Positions 11,546-23,309 of a DNA stretch of 64,000 nucleotides are shown piece after piece. The notes under the pieces are model-generated. The model was not told the origin of the DNA. It made no database searches and saw only the letters and a list, made by a program, of their open reading frames with translations. The translations under genes were made by a program, and so were the position numbers. The stretch lies in contig NW_004450478.1 of NCBI RefSeq assembly GCF_000321225.1, positions 3,567,634 to 3,631,633 on the forward strand. Reading direction: 5' to 3'. Numbering within the stretch: position 1 is the first letter of the stretch; each line of letters starts with the position of its first letter. The DNA is from Odobenus rosmarus divergens. Taxonomy: Eukaryota > Chordata > Mammalia > Carnivora > Odobenidae.

Positions 11546-12359
11546 CTTTCTAAAATCAATTTTTAGCTTTATAAAAGTGATACATGCATAAATTAAAAAA
11601 AAACAATACTACAAAGTTTCTAACAACAAAAAACAGAATCTTCATGCTTCCTTTTCTATCCTCATTTACTTTCCCCAGAGATATCTACTTGGTTTCTTCT
11701 GGTTTTTACATATGTATTTATAAATAATAGGTTAAGCTGCTATGTACTGATTGATCAATTGAAAGTATTACCTATTAACTTTCTATTATAAATGGTGAGG
11801 ATTTATCTCTTAAACTACCACTCCCGCTTTTCTCTCTCTTCCCACAGAGTTACAGCACAATTTGTGTTTAAGTCATTATCACACAGAACAATGTGTGTTA
11901 AGTCTCTAATAAGTCAAGTATTGCACTACGATTATATTTACATTCTTGTACTACTTTAACTTTGTTGGGTTCTTTTTTTTTTCACCTCAATGATTTCCTC
12001 AAATTTTCTTTTGTTTAATTTTTTCATTTCTTCCATATTCTTTAACAGCTATAAAATCCCTCCCCATACTATTTTCCAGGTAATCACATGTATCAGGAAT
12101 CTATTAGATGTACTTATGTTGTTGTTTGTTTGTTTTTAGTCAGAGACCTCTCTCCCTGAACCCTCCCCCATCCTATGTTAATCTAGTCCATGGCTATCTT
12201 GACTACATGGCTGTTATCTGGGATTTCCCTTCAACCCTTTTATGTCTTGGGCCCTCTGTTTCTGGATCCTATGTTATCTACATGGGTTTATTCCCTCATT
12301 TTGGTAGTGTATATCCATTAGTGACTTCCTGAGGAAAAAAAAATTGTAGAAAGTAAAAT

Positions 12360-12770
12360 TTTTGACACCTTGCATATCAGATAATGTCTTATTCTAACCT
12401 CACCCTTGGCTGATAGTTTAACAGGATATAGATTTCAGACTGAAAATCCGTTTTCTTCAGAATTTGAAGGTGTTATTCCATTGATTTCTAATTTTTAATG
12501 TTGCTGTTGAAATATGGTGATGTTATTCTGATTCTGATCCTTTGTGTGACTTTTTATTATCTCTATAAGCTCTTAGGATCTTCTCTTTGCTTGTGGAATT
12601 CTGAAATTTGATGATATATCATAGTGGCATTTTTTATATATATACAGTCATTGTACTGGATATTCCAAAGGCCCTTTCTATCTAAAAACTCATGTTCTTT
12701 GGTACTAGAAGTTTTTCTTAGGTTACTTTCTCATCATTTTCTCCACTCAGTTTTTCTTTTCTCTTTCCAG
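12360..12770. mobile_element. ancient L1-like fragment
   Basis: TAAGCTCTTAGGATCTTCTC (12567-12586), GGAATTCTGAAATTTGATGA and a following CTCATGTTCTTTGG run correspond to a recurrent mammalian LINE-derived segment. It explains the open frame at 12624-12944, which is not a gene. Family and orientation are not certain. Confidence 0.4.
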
Positions 12771-12949
12771 AATGCCTGTTGGTCAAACGTTAAACCTCCT
12801 GATGTATTCTTTACACAACTAGGAACTACACATACGTCACTCTTTGGAATTGCTCCAGTGAGCTCTCAGCTGTCATCATCTCTGAACACAGAAGCCATAA
12901 ATCCACTGCTAATATTGGGAACAAGAAACAAGAATCTTTTCTAGGTTTC

Positions 12950-14350
12950 TAAAAGCTGTATATTACTTTTCTTTCTTTTTTTTAAAGCTGTATGTTTCTG
13001 CTACCACCTTTGCCAGAATGTATTCCTTTGCCGCCCACTTCTTTGTGCTTTGAAATCTCAGTTGCCCATGGGTTTGTTGTTTAGAGAAAAGTCACATACC
13101 TGTGCCCTAGCTGCAAGAGAGCCTGAGATTTCAGGTTCAACTTTAGGGATCTACAGATTCACAAGGTCAGAAATTCCCTGAACATAGGAGGAATATTTAT
13201 AGGCACTCAGCAGTAAGTTGATTCAGTTGGAGAGAAGGTAGCAGTCGACAGTCAGGGCTTTAGGACACTGGATGACTAGAGAGATTTTTTTAAAGACAAA
13301 ACAATAATATTAAATATTAAATACAACTAGTATTTGCTTTCCAATTTTATGAAGGTGTTAGCATTTGTACATGCATATCCCACACATAAAAAATTGTAAA
13401 ACTGTCTCTAGGACGTAAGCAGTCCTTTTCATTCCTATTTTTTTTTTTTGTCTTTAATAAGGATTATCAATGTTGTCCCTCCCCCACCCCCACCCTGACC
13501 CAGGTCAACTAGGTTTGTCCTTGGAAAGTTAGTAATGGCTGAAAGGATTGGTACTATAAGATTATACACTTTGATGTCATTCTATGAATAGCTGCTTTAC
13601 CAGTCCATTAAAGAAAATTGTTGTGTGTCATTTTATAATATGCTGTCAAAGCCAGTGACATACAAATTTTCTATTTGGTAAATATAATTAGTTTGTAAAT
13701 GTCTGTCTCCTCCATTATTAGCCTGAAGGCTCTGTCTTATTCATCTTGATATTTCCTTATTCTTAATACTGAACCTATACAGTATTAAATGTATATTCCT
13801 AGATCAAATGATCACCTCTCATTCAAGAAACGATATATGAAGGTTTCTCATAAGGTACAAAGATAGTTACACATGCTCTGAAATCAAGACCAGAAAACTT
13901 ACTGACTTATCCAAACTCTTCCACACAATACTAATCATGTAGTATTCAAAGAGTATCTGGAAAGAAAATACAATACACAGAAATCTGCATACAACCTAGG
14001 GGAAGCAGGGAGAGGGGTTGTAACTTAGAGCAATAGACATGGATGGCTCTCACTATAGGTGGCCCAGCAAACGAATTCAAGTCCAGAGCATGAAGTGATT
14101 TTTTTTTTTTTTTCCCGGAGCAGTATCCAGGGGTCTGGTTCAGAAGAAATGCGGAATCTGTTGTTAGGGATTTCTAGGAATAATAGCTTTTAGCATGAAT
14201 CAATTGCCAGAATAGTAAATTGAGGCCTGACTTGGTCTGGGAAAACAACTCTGAAAGCAAGTCCAGTACCCAGGTGTATTAAAAATGGCAGTAAGAACAA
14301 GGACCAGGACAAAAAGTCAGTAGACTGGCCATCCCTAGGGACTAGGTGAG
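12950..14350. other. intergenic DNA, no gene seen
   Basis: Mixed unique and old repeat sequence. A probable L2 scrap lies near 13715-13800 (CTGAAGGCTCTGTCTTATTC). No gene or regulatory element is supportable. Confidence 0.4.
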
Positions 14351-14357
14351 CTAGACC

Positions 14358-14520
14358 AGTTCTCAAAATGTGGTTCCCCCAATCAGAGGCAATAGAATCA
14401 CCTGGGAACTTGTTAGAAATTCCCATTCTTGAATTAGAAACTGAATCAGAAACAATGGGGACAGAACTCATCAGTCTATATTTTAAAAATCCCTCCTTGT
14501 GATTACGATGGACTGACTTT
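14358..14520 (+). mobile_element. MER5A-like hAT DNA transposon relic
   Basis: CAGTTCTCAAAATGTGGTTC (14358-14377), ATCACCTGGGAACTTGTTAG and a GAAACTGAATCAGAAACAAT run match the MER5A consensus pattern. The open frame at 14190-14471 on the minus strand crosses this relic and is not a gene. Confidence 0.75.
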
Positions 14521-14699
14521 CAAGAGGACATCTAGGGGGTTAAATTTACTACTACCAACAACTACCTTCCTCCCCCTCCCCCAGCATATAAGATATATAG
14601 CATTCTACACACTGTATCTGAATCCCATTCCTTTTTGGGGGAGGGAACTAAAAACAACAGGGGTTTATTCTTGTCAGTATAAGGCCTAGATAGTATAGT

Positions 14700-14900
14700 A
14701 TCTGTAGGCACAATGTCTTCATTGTTCACATCTGGCAAAACAGCTGCTAGGGCAAATGGATTAGCTATTCTAATCTGAGTTCTGATATTAACTAGCCATG
14801 TAATCTTAGTAAAGTCACTCAACTTCTGTATGCTTCCATTTCTGATTTCTGAAATGAAAGGAATGAATTAATGATTGCTAAGGTCCTTTACAGCTTAAAA
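14700..14900 (+). mobile_element. MIR fragment
   Basis: Diverged sense MIR: ACTAGCCATGTAATCTTAGT (14790-14809), then AAGTCACTCAACTTCTGTAT. Confidence 0.5.
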
Positions 14901-15569
14901 TTATATAATCAATCCCATATTTTTGGATTGAAAAGACATCCAGCATTTTTAAAAGTAAGGGGTGAAAAGGCAGTGCATAAGAGAATATAAGCAATGATAT
15001 TTTTGCATTATTACAAATGCCCTTTGGTGGTATAAAAATGAATATATAAGCCTTATGATAAGCCCACCTCTATTGCAAGAGGGGCTGGTAAGAATTTCAA
15101 TCCCCTGAGCATAAAAATCCTACTTCTAATAACCACAGCAGAAAGGAACGGGTAATTAGTGACTATGGTATCATGGAAATGTCACTCTAATATGTATCAT
15201 TTATATTCAAAACTGGAGTATACAAAACTTGATAATTGCTAAATCAGTCATGCTTCTCAATTTCCCATGGCTGAGAGTTAATATTATTAGTTTTTTTTAA
15301 TAGATGAGAAAAACATTGAACACTCAAGAATTTATCCAGAGTCAATGGTTATATTAGGATAAGTTCCTTATTCCTTGTTTGGAAATTATTCAGCTCAAAT
15401 CCTTGTGTTGGAGGTGGAAGGGACCTTAGCAATTATATAGTTCAAACTACTCATTCATCTATGTCTAAAAATGGAAAAAGCAAAAAAGTATAAGAGAATA
15501 TGTGGATATATTTGGTTTGCTACATAGCAATAGCTGTTGATTAAATGTATCTAAAAATTCCATTGAGAG

Positions 15570-15800
15570 GCAGCATAATATAATGAAAATAAGGTAGACA
15601 TTATAGTCAGACCTCTATTGAAGACCAGGTCTGCAGTGGTCAAATTAACTTCACTGTATCTCATTTTTCTCATCTGTAAAATGGAGATAATACCTAACCC
15701 ATGGGACTGTTGCAGGGAATAAAATTGAAATTATGTATGTAACAGCATCTGCTACAAACTTGGCATTTAACTGTTGCTCAGTAAATGGTAGCTATTACTA
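15570..15800 (+). mobile_element. MIR element, near full length
   Basis: The GGCAGCATAATATAATGAAA head, TCTCATCTGTAAAATGGAGA in the core (from about 15669) and the CTGTTGCTCAGTAAATGGTA end are all in MIR order on the plus strand. Confidence 0.85.
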
Positions 15801-16162
15801 CTGAATAGAATGTAAGCACCTCCCACAAAAAAGATTTTCAAGAATGTTAATCAAACTACTCAGCCATATTTATATGTACTTTATACATATAAACACGTGT
15901 AACCTGAAAACCCTATAGCGTGTAGATCAAGTTTTAAAACATTTCCTTGCTGTGTTTTCTCAATTCTTAAGTTACTCATCCAAGAAAAATATTTTGCCAT
16001 CTCATCAGTAAGTACAAATTTACCATTTGTTTTAAGATTGAATCCTTAAATCTTAATATTAGGTTACTAATGATATCTTATTAAATCATTACTGTCTTTC
16101 TCCTAAATCTATTTGTCCTTCTCTAGAAGTTAAAAAACAAAAAAACCCCAATAATTAGTGTT

Positions 16163-16869
16163 TGTATTAGACCAGGTTCCCTAGAAGCAGAGCCTGAGAT
16201 AGGCATTCAGGCACACATGAGTGTTGAAGGGACTGTTCGTCAGGAAGCACTCAATAATGGAATGAAGGAAGCTGCAAGGGGGAGGAGAAATAGCCATGAG
16301 AATGACATCTCAGATGAGGTCTGGTCTTAGTTTGATCCAGAGTATGAGGCTCTGAAGCATAAATGACTGCACAGAAATGTCACCTTGAGGCCAAGAGAAT
16401 CAGCCTTTTGTGTGTCACATATTACACACTCAGCCATTGGCTTTGGGAGGAGGGAGCAGTTTGGGTGGTGACGCCCACTAGCCAAAGGCAATGTCAAGTC
16501 TCTGGAGAAGGAGAGCAACTGTGAGCCGTTGGCAGGCAGCACTTTCAACACTGGGAGCTGCATGCCTGGACTGGTCAAGGGGATGGGGGGAGGTACACCA
16601 ACAGGATAGCTCCTTTCAGGAAGGTTTCTGAATCCATGATTTTTCCTTTGCACTCACAGCATCCCGAATAATAATTTCTAGATTTCTGTAAGCCGAAATC
16701 AAGTTCACGCTCTATAGCCAAGTCGTGGGCCCCGGCACCCAGAGGAGACACTTTTTGCTAATTCCTACAAAAGCACTGAGTAGACTAGTGACAGCCCTTG
16801 AAGCATAAGCTGCAAGTGAAGGGCCTCAGTACCCACTGCTCAGCAGGGCCAGGAAGGCAATACTGACAA
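16163..16869. mobile_element. ancient LTR, ERVL-type
   Basis: Begins TGTATTAGACCAGGTTCCCT, a typical start of old mammalian LTRs seen in antisense, and contains long G-rich stretches unlike the neighbouring AT-rich DNA. The 108-codon frame at 16327-16653 lies inside it and is not a gene. The 3' edge and subfamily are uncertain. Confidence 0.5.
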
Positions 16870-17017
16870 ATGTTTAAGGAAAAAATAATAGCTGGATATA
16901 AATTTTCCTTTCATCAAAGCCCAATAATTGTTTTTCTCTGTTTGGTCATCACTTAATCTTGATTTCAATTGTTACCAGTGAAAAACAATCATTTCTTCAT
17001 CTTTAAAGCATCTGGAG

Positions 17018-17193
17018 GGGTGCCTGGGTGGCTCAGTCGTTAAGTGTCTGCCTTTGGCCCAGGTCATGATCCCAGGGTCCTAGGATTGAGCCCCTGCTCC
17101 GCGGGAAGCCTGCTTCTCCCTCTCCCACTCCCCCTGCTTGTGTTCCCTCTCTCGCTGTGTCTCTCTCTGTCAAAACAAAAACAAAAACAAGAA
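17018..17193 (+). mobile_element. Can-SINE
   Basis: Full head and body. The A-rich tail is a CAAAAACAAAAACAA variant rather than AATAAA. Duplication CATCTGGAGG at 17009-17018 and 17198-17207. Another copy follows in the same orientation about 110 bases later. Confidence 0.9.
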
Positions 17194-17301
17194 AAACATC
17201 TGGAGGCTTGTATTTTGTTTGGGTTTAGACTCTTGCCTTTGGTTCTGACTCTGGAGTACTATGAGACTTCAGAGAAACTTTGGCAATCAAAAACACGCAG
17301 A

Positions 17302-17497
17302 GGGCCACCTGGGTGGCTCAGTCGGTTAAGCATCTGCCTTGGGCTCAGGTCATGATCTTTAGGTCCTGGGATGGAGCCCCATGTTGGGCTCTCTGCTCAG
17401 CGGGGAGTCTGCTTCTCCCTCTGCCCCTGCTTCTCCCATCCCCCCGCTTGTGCTCTCTCTCTCTCTCAAATAAGTAAAATTAAAAAAAAAAAAAAAC
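17302..17497 (+). mobile_element. Can-SINE
   Basis: Head GGCCACCTGGGTGGCTCAGT, CT repeat at 17453-17467 and a poly-A tail. Two overlapping open frames (17280-17559) are products of this repeat. Confidence 0.9.
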
Positions 17498-17859
17498 AAA
17501 AAACAATACCCGTAGAGATGCTCATTTCAGTCATGGTCCACCTAAGGAATTATAAATGAAGTATTTAAGACAGAATGAATTTAACCCAGAGTAAAGATAA
17601 TATGTAGAATCTGATTATCGGTAAGTGATTTAAAAGCTAGTAATGAGCAGAAACCCTGAGTGATCAAAGTCCAGTCAAGAGAAAAGGAATTCGGAAATAT
17701 ATATATATATCTTGCTATCTCTGAAGGAGACATAGGGACTGGGACTTTAGAAGGCTACATACAACCTTCTACAGTTATTTTAACAAATAATATCATACCT
17801 GTCCTTGAGAATTTGCTATCAAACCAATTTCTCACCCTTACTCTGTTCTGTTCTGTATT

Positions 17860-18260
17860 GTAAGGGGTGACTTCTAGAAAGATATAATTCCCAGCTTCCA
17901 AATCAGCTGATTTCCAGCTAGGTTCAGCTAACGAGAGGCACTTTCAGGACTGGAGGACTGGAGAGAGATGTCAGGAAATTTCTCCCGTCGTTTTTGTTTT
18001 GTTTTGTTTTTTTCCTGAGAAGGCCCTCTCTGACAGTAAACTTCCACTGAATAGGGCAGCTGAGGATCCAGCTACTGCTAGGTATCTCTGGGCCCTCCTT
18101 CTCCCTTTGTCTTTCCAGACTCAAAATTCTAGTGACTTTCTCTTTCTGCTAATCTCTGTTTCTACTGTCCCCTATTTCGTTTTTCAGCATTCCTAGCACC
18201 TGTGAAAACAATAATCAGATTCCACATATTACCTTTACTCTTCCATATTTTCCTATAATA
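17860..18260. mobile_element. ancient interspersed repeat, family unsure
   Basis: The succession TTCCCAGCTTCCAAATCAGC, GCTAACGAGAGGCACTTTCA and a run ending in AATAAATAACTGTTCTTCTA resembles a recurrent mammalian L1- or LTR-derived repeat. The overlapping frames at 17924-18196 are not genes. Confidence 0.35.
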
Positions 18261-18261
18261 A

Positions 18262-19975
18262 ATAACTGTTCTTCTACAAAAGCTAATGTCCACACTGCCA
18301 AGTAGTGGTAGCCACGTTTATATTTTGTGACATTGCCCTTAGAAAGTCAAATCTAACGTCTAAGACCCTCCCGAACATAGAAAATTGGACCAGGGCTGAA
18401 CACCTAATCTCAACTGGGCCAATCAAATTTATTTCCTGACATGTGGGAATCATATGTGCCAGATGTTAGTGCATGCTAATTCCATAAACTGAGGACATAT
18501 AAATGCAAGGAATGTGTGGTGACCATTTTCTACTGTGTGCATGAAAGAAGAGAAAGCAATCTGCAGAGAGAAATCAGAATGAAGCAGAATTAAGCAAAGA
18601 TGGAAGCTCATGTGACCCCCCCCAGGGAGGGAGATCCAGGGACGAGTAGCCTGCATCCCTGCTAGCAGTCCAGTTCCTACTTGAGACCCGGTATGATTTC
18701 CTGCTCTTGGATACTGAGAAATACTCCATTATCCTATATAAATTCCTCTTTTTTGCCTTATTCCAGGGAGGGGGGAGGTTCTATTACCTACAACTAAAAG
18801 ATCCTTGCCTAAGCTAACATTTTAACTAATTTAAACAAGTAGTTTAAAAAAAATTAAGTTACATATTTCCTTTCTATTTCCTTTTCTTCTCCTTTAAGAC
18901 AGTTAGGAAGATACACACAGTGGAACACTGGTACTTTTTTTTCATCTGGATACTCTTCATACTAAAGCTATTGTATGTTTATGTTATATTCAGTTAGACT
19001 GGGACTTTAAACCAATGAAAGAGGAAAGCTCTAATAAGCATCAAAACTGACTTGGTGTGTTGATTCAGTTCCTACATAATGACGATATCTACATGCATGC
19101 ACATTATAATGTTGTGACACACATAAGGAGATCACTCTGTCACAATTTCCTGTTTCAGTGAAGGTTCACACAACACATCCCAATCTTCCCCAGGCTCTCC
19201 AAGCACCATTGGATTTACTGGGCCGTAAGAGACAATTGGCAGACCACTTTACCTCAGGCTGAACTTACTGGAGAGCCTTCTTTTACTCTTGGCTCCACTC
19301 CAAAAGAGCAGTTTGCAAACACTGGCTAAATAAATTGAAATAAGGCACTCAATTATATCTACTGACATAATCATCCAAAGAGGTCCACCAAGCCTCCTTT
19401 TTTACTGGAAAGACATGTTAGGAATGGCAACATGCCCTTCATTTTGAAGAAGATATTTTTACATGTCCTCCTGAAATGTCCCTATGGTATCAGACTTCTG
19501 TATTTGGTGGTATTCATTTCCCCATCACGTTCATTTATCTGACCAAGGCACCTAGGATACTTGCAACCTCCTGATCTACAGGTCAGTTTCAGTGTGATGT
19601 TGTTTTATGCAGTGAACTAACCTGATATCAAGTGGAATGGGAACATAGTCCAGGAGGTCTGACCTAGGCTTGAGAAATGAGCCGATCTGTGAGCCTCACA
19701 ATATCCTTCCATAAATTCCTCTTTGCTTTAGTTATTCAGGGTCAGTTTCTACTGCTGGAACTGGAAACCCTAGGTGATTCTAACATTTCTACCATAAAGC
19801 TGGTTGCAGGTAACATCACCATTGGGTTATTTGGAATTGGTTATCTGGCTGTGAGGGGCAAAAGGCAGTGAAACTGTCATTCACATTCTAAGTTGGAAAA
19901 TCAGCAATGAAATAGCATTATATTATTGCCTATGCTTATTACAATCGAGAATTTATTGGGATTCCAGGAAGCTCT
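18262..19975. other. intergenic DNA, no gene seen
   Basis: Part of 18360-18740 carries a phrase (GGGCCAATCAAATTTATTTC) seen in old LINE/LTR relics. The rest is unique-looking. Short frames at 18450-18656 and 19677-19871 have no recognisable domain. Confidence 0.4.
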
Positions 19976-19977
19976 AG

Positions 19978-20402
19978 GGCAGGGGTCAGCAAATTATAGC
20001 TCAATCTGGCCTGCTGCCTGTTTTTATAAATAAAGCTTTTTTTAAGATTTTATTTATTTATTCGACAGAGAGAGAGCGAGAGAGTACAAGCAGGGGGGAG
20101 CAATAGAGGGAGAGGGAGAAGCAGGCTTCCCGCTGAGCAGGGAGCCGGACACCGGGCTCGATCCCAGGACCCTGGGATCATGACCTGAGCCGAAGGCAGA
20201 CGCTTAATCATCTGAGCCACCCAGGCGTCCCTATAAATAAAGCTTTATTGGAACATAGCCACGCTCATTCTTTAAGTATTGTCTATGACTGCTTTCATGC
20301 TACAATAGCAGAACTGAGTAGTTGCAACAGAAACATGTATAACCCACAAAGCCTCAAATATTTACTATCTGGCCATGCACAGAAAAAGTTTGTTAACCCT
20401 TA
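19978..20402. mobile_element. hAT-type (MER/Charlie-like) DNA transposon relic split by a SINE
   Basis: The left end CAGGGGTCAGCAAA nearly mirrors the right end TTTGTTAACCCTTA. The interior (CTTTATTGGAACATAGCCAC, AATATTTACTATCTGGCCAT) is a well-known non-autonomous mammalian DNA element. A Can-SINE at 20040-20231 interrupts it, so the transposon was present first. The precise family name is not certain. Confidence 0.75.
20040..20231 (-). mobile_element. Can-SINE nested in the hAT relic
   Basis: Antisense full-length copy. The target duplication TATAAATAAAGCTTT, taken from the transposon itself, stands at 20025-20039 and 20232-20246. Confidence 0.95.
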
Positions 20403-20777
20403 ATAGGTAACTAAGTATTTTTTTTTGCCATCAAATAATAAAGGTATTAAGAATTCATAACTGTGAGACAGCATTGAATAAATTAACCAGTGAGAATGAC
20501 AAGCTCTTGTCTATAAATTCCTGCCTCAGAGCACAGCCTGATACTCAGGGACATTCTGTGATAATTCTGAAAAAATATCTCTCTTGGACTGATAGGACTA
20601 TAGGACTGAGATAGCCAGAAGTAAAGTTCATAATTTTATCCATAGTTGCTGACCTAATGACTTGTGGATTAGAGTATCTTAAATACTTTGCAATGAGATA
20701 GGAATAACCATTAAAATTACTCATAACAAAGAAACTGGCTATTTTATTGTAAATTTCTTATAAGAATCATTGACCTT

Positions 20778-20978
20778 GGGGCGCCTGGGTGGCTCAGTTG
20801 GTTAAGCGACTGCCTTCGGCTCAGGTCATGATCCTGGAGTCCCTGGATCGAGTCCCGCATCGGGCTCCCTGCTCGGCAGGGAGTCTGCTTCTCCCTCTGA
20901 CCCTCCCCCATCTCATGTGCTCTCTCTCTCTCTCTCTCATTCTCTCAAATAAATAAATAAAATCTTTAAAAAAAAAAA
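20778..20978 (+). mobile_element. Can-SINE, young-looking variant
   Basis: GGGGCGCCTGGGTGGCTCAG head, GCGACTGCCTTCGGCTCAGG, the CCTGGAGTCCCTGGATCGAG variant and a CT repeat before the AATAAATAAATAAAATCTTT tail. The perfect 16-base duplication AAGAATCATTGACCTT at 20762-20777 and 20979-20994 suggests a recent insertion. It forms an inverted pair with the copy at 21224-21428. Confidence 0.97.
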
Positions 20979-21223
20979 AAGAATCATTGACCTTAAGATG
21001 TTATACCTGTTTTGGTCTTTTTTTATAATATAGACAGCTCGAATTCTATCCTTCAAATGACAAAAAAGGTAACTCAACACGCACTGTGTCTGGCATCTCT
21101 ATGCTCACGGAGGCATAACATTTTGCCCTTCCTAAAGCCTTCCACCTGCTGTACTCTATACTTCCCTGTATTCTTTCATCGGCTTTCTCCAATCAATATA
21201 TAAATATGCTCAAATATTTCTCT

Positions 21224-21428
21224 CTCTCTCTCTTTTTTTTAAGATTTTATTTATTTATTCGAGAGAGAGAATGAAATAGAGAGAGAGAGCATGAGGGGGG
21301 GAGGGTCCGAGGGAGAAGCAGACTCACTGCTGAGCAGGGAGCCCGATGCGGGACTCGATCCCGGCACTCCAGGATCATGACCTGAGCCGAAGGCAGTCGC
21401 TTAACCAACTGAGCCACCCAGGCGCCCC
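21224..21428 (-). mobile_element. Can-SINE, young-looking variant, inverted partner
   Basis: Same diagnostic variant as the plus-strand copy 245 bases to its left (GAAGGCAGTCGCTTAACCAA, GATCCCGGCACTCCAGGATC). The duplication GCTCAAATATTTCTC is at 21209-21223 and 21429-21443. Confidence 0.97.
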
Positions 21429-21917
21429 GCTCAAATATTTCTCAAATTAAAATTAAAACTACAATGATTGTTTAGTTACTATCCTGTACCTCTCCTCTTT
21501 ACAGTCAAGCTTCTAAAAAGAGTCATGTTCATTCACTGTCCCCATTTTTTCCTTTCTCTTTCACTCATCAAGCAATGTGAGCTTGTTTCCACCCCTAACA
21601 TTCCAGGAACTAAGTTCACCAATGACTTAGTAACTACTAAATCCCCCCCCAAATTCATTAGTACGTGACATATTGGTAGAATTTGACATCTTCTCTTCTT
21701 TGCAGGCTCTCTACCGCCAGTCAATACATTATCTATCTCTCCCACTAGTATTATGACTCACTCTATTTTCTCTATGGGCTCTGCCTCTTAAAAAATATTG
21801 ATCCACCCAGAGTTCTATCATTTTGCTTCTTTTCTTTGGCCTTGAATATAGTAGGAGTCCTAACAAGATCTGGTGAATAGATTAATTCTAATTTGTTAAT
21901 CCTGTTTGTCAGAATAA

Positions 21918-22100
21918 CATAAGCAACCATTTATTGAGGACTTATTACATGCCAGATACCGTACTGAGTGCTTTAGATACATTCTCATTTAATTTAATTC
22001 TTTCTTGGCTTATGGGAAATATTTTTAACATCTCTTTTCAGATTTAGACAACTTGTACAAGTCAGTGAGAGAAAAAATCTGATTCAAAGCTTGTTATTTT
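21918..22100 (-). mobile_element. MIR fragment
   Basis: AACCATTTATTGAGGACTTA, CATGCCAGATACCGTACTGA and TTAGATACATTCTCATTTAA are the antisense 3' portion of MIR. Confidence 0.7.
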
Positions 22101-22974
22101 GACAGACAGCCTACACCCTTAACAGTGACATTATTAATGTCCGTGGCTTTTTACTGTCATCTTTGTGATTCCCATGTATCTCTCCAGACTTCTCTCCTGA
22201 GCCCCAGATCTGTAGCTACAACTGACTGATAAGCTCCTCCAAGTCATCAATTGTTGATTAACAATTAAAGAAACATAAAAGGGAAGGGAGGAAAGAAGGG
22301 AAGGAAGAGAGAAGCAAAAGGAGGACTTTCAGAGTTCTAAGAAAAGACTACAGATTCCTTGTAGTTCTCTATCTCCTTTTCTTTTAAATAATCTTGGCCC
22401 TCCTGGTGTTAAATATCTGAGTCATTACTAACACTTCTGTTCTCACCCATTTGGATACAAATACCGATGCCACCCTCTGCAGCCAGGTAGGTTCCTTCAA
22501 AATTTTCCTATCTTTATTGGGAGATCTTTTGCAAGATACCAGCTTCTCCAATTTACTTCCTTTCCACTGACACTCCTGATGCATAACAATTTCATAAACA
22601 AAGAAAGCCAAACTTTCTTTTTGAAAGTGGCAATGACTCTTAATGACAAAAACACATTCAATAATAGTACTGGATTGACCAGGAATCATATATTATATCT
22701 AAATAATTTGTCTGAATATATTTCTACTGCAAAAAATGCAACATCAAAGACTTAGAAGCTAATCGTTTTGAACATCTTATTCATCATTCAAGATATATAT
22801 TAATCAAAAAACTTGTCAATTCTCAAGGAAATTTTTGCATCTTATTTCTTTTGAATTAACAAAGCTACAAGTGATAAATAAAGAAAATGAGTTGTCACTC
22901 TGAAGGTGAATAAAGGTGGTAACCAAGTGGTGATGTTGCCTATATAGAACAATGTTCTTGCTTTCTGACAATTA

Positions 22975-23290
22975 TCATATGGTTTCACTCATATGTGGAA
23001 CATAAGCAATAGCACAGAGGACCATAGGGGAAGGGCGGGAAAACTGAAGGGGGAGAAATCAGAGAGGGAGATGAACCATGAGAGACTATGGACCCCGGGA
23101 AACAAACTAGGGTTTCAGAGGGGAGAGGAGTGGGGGATGGGGTAACAGGGTGATGGGTATTAAGGAGGGCACATGTGATGAGCACTGGGTGTTATATGCA
23201 ACTAATGAATCATTGAACACTATATCAAAAACTAATGATGTACTGGCTAACTGAACATAAAAAAAATAAAAAAAATAAAAAGCAGGATTC
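22975..23290 (+). mobile_element. L1 3' end (carnivore L1), 5'-truncated
   Basis: ATGGTTTCACTCATATGTGG, ACCATGAGAGACTATGGACC, GAGCACTGGGTGTTATATGC and CATCAAAAACTAATGATGTA appear in the order of the carnivore L1 3' UTR and end in an A-rich tail. A second poly-A stretch at 23297-23308 precedes TGTTCTTGCTTTCT, which repeats TGTTCTTGCTTTCT at about 22952-22965. That 14-base phrase is a good target-duplication candidate for an insertion spanning roughly 22966-23308. Confidence 0.85.
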
Positions 23291-23309
23291 ACAGTAAAAA
23301 AAAAAAAAT

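Noticed and set aside
16327..16653. 108-codon minus-strand open frame
   Set aside because: It sits wholly inside an ERVL-type LTR.
20778..20860. tRNA-like sequence
   Set aside because: The tRNA resemblance belongs to the Can-SINE head; no free-standing tRNA gene with a normal cloverleaf was seen in the window.
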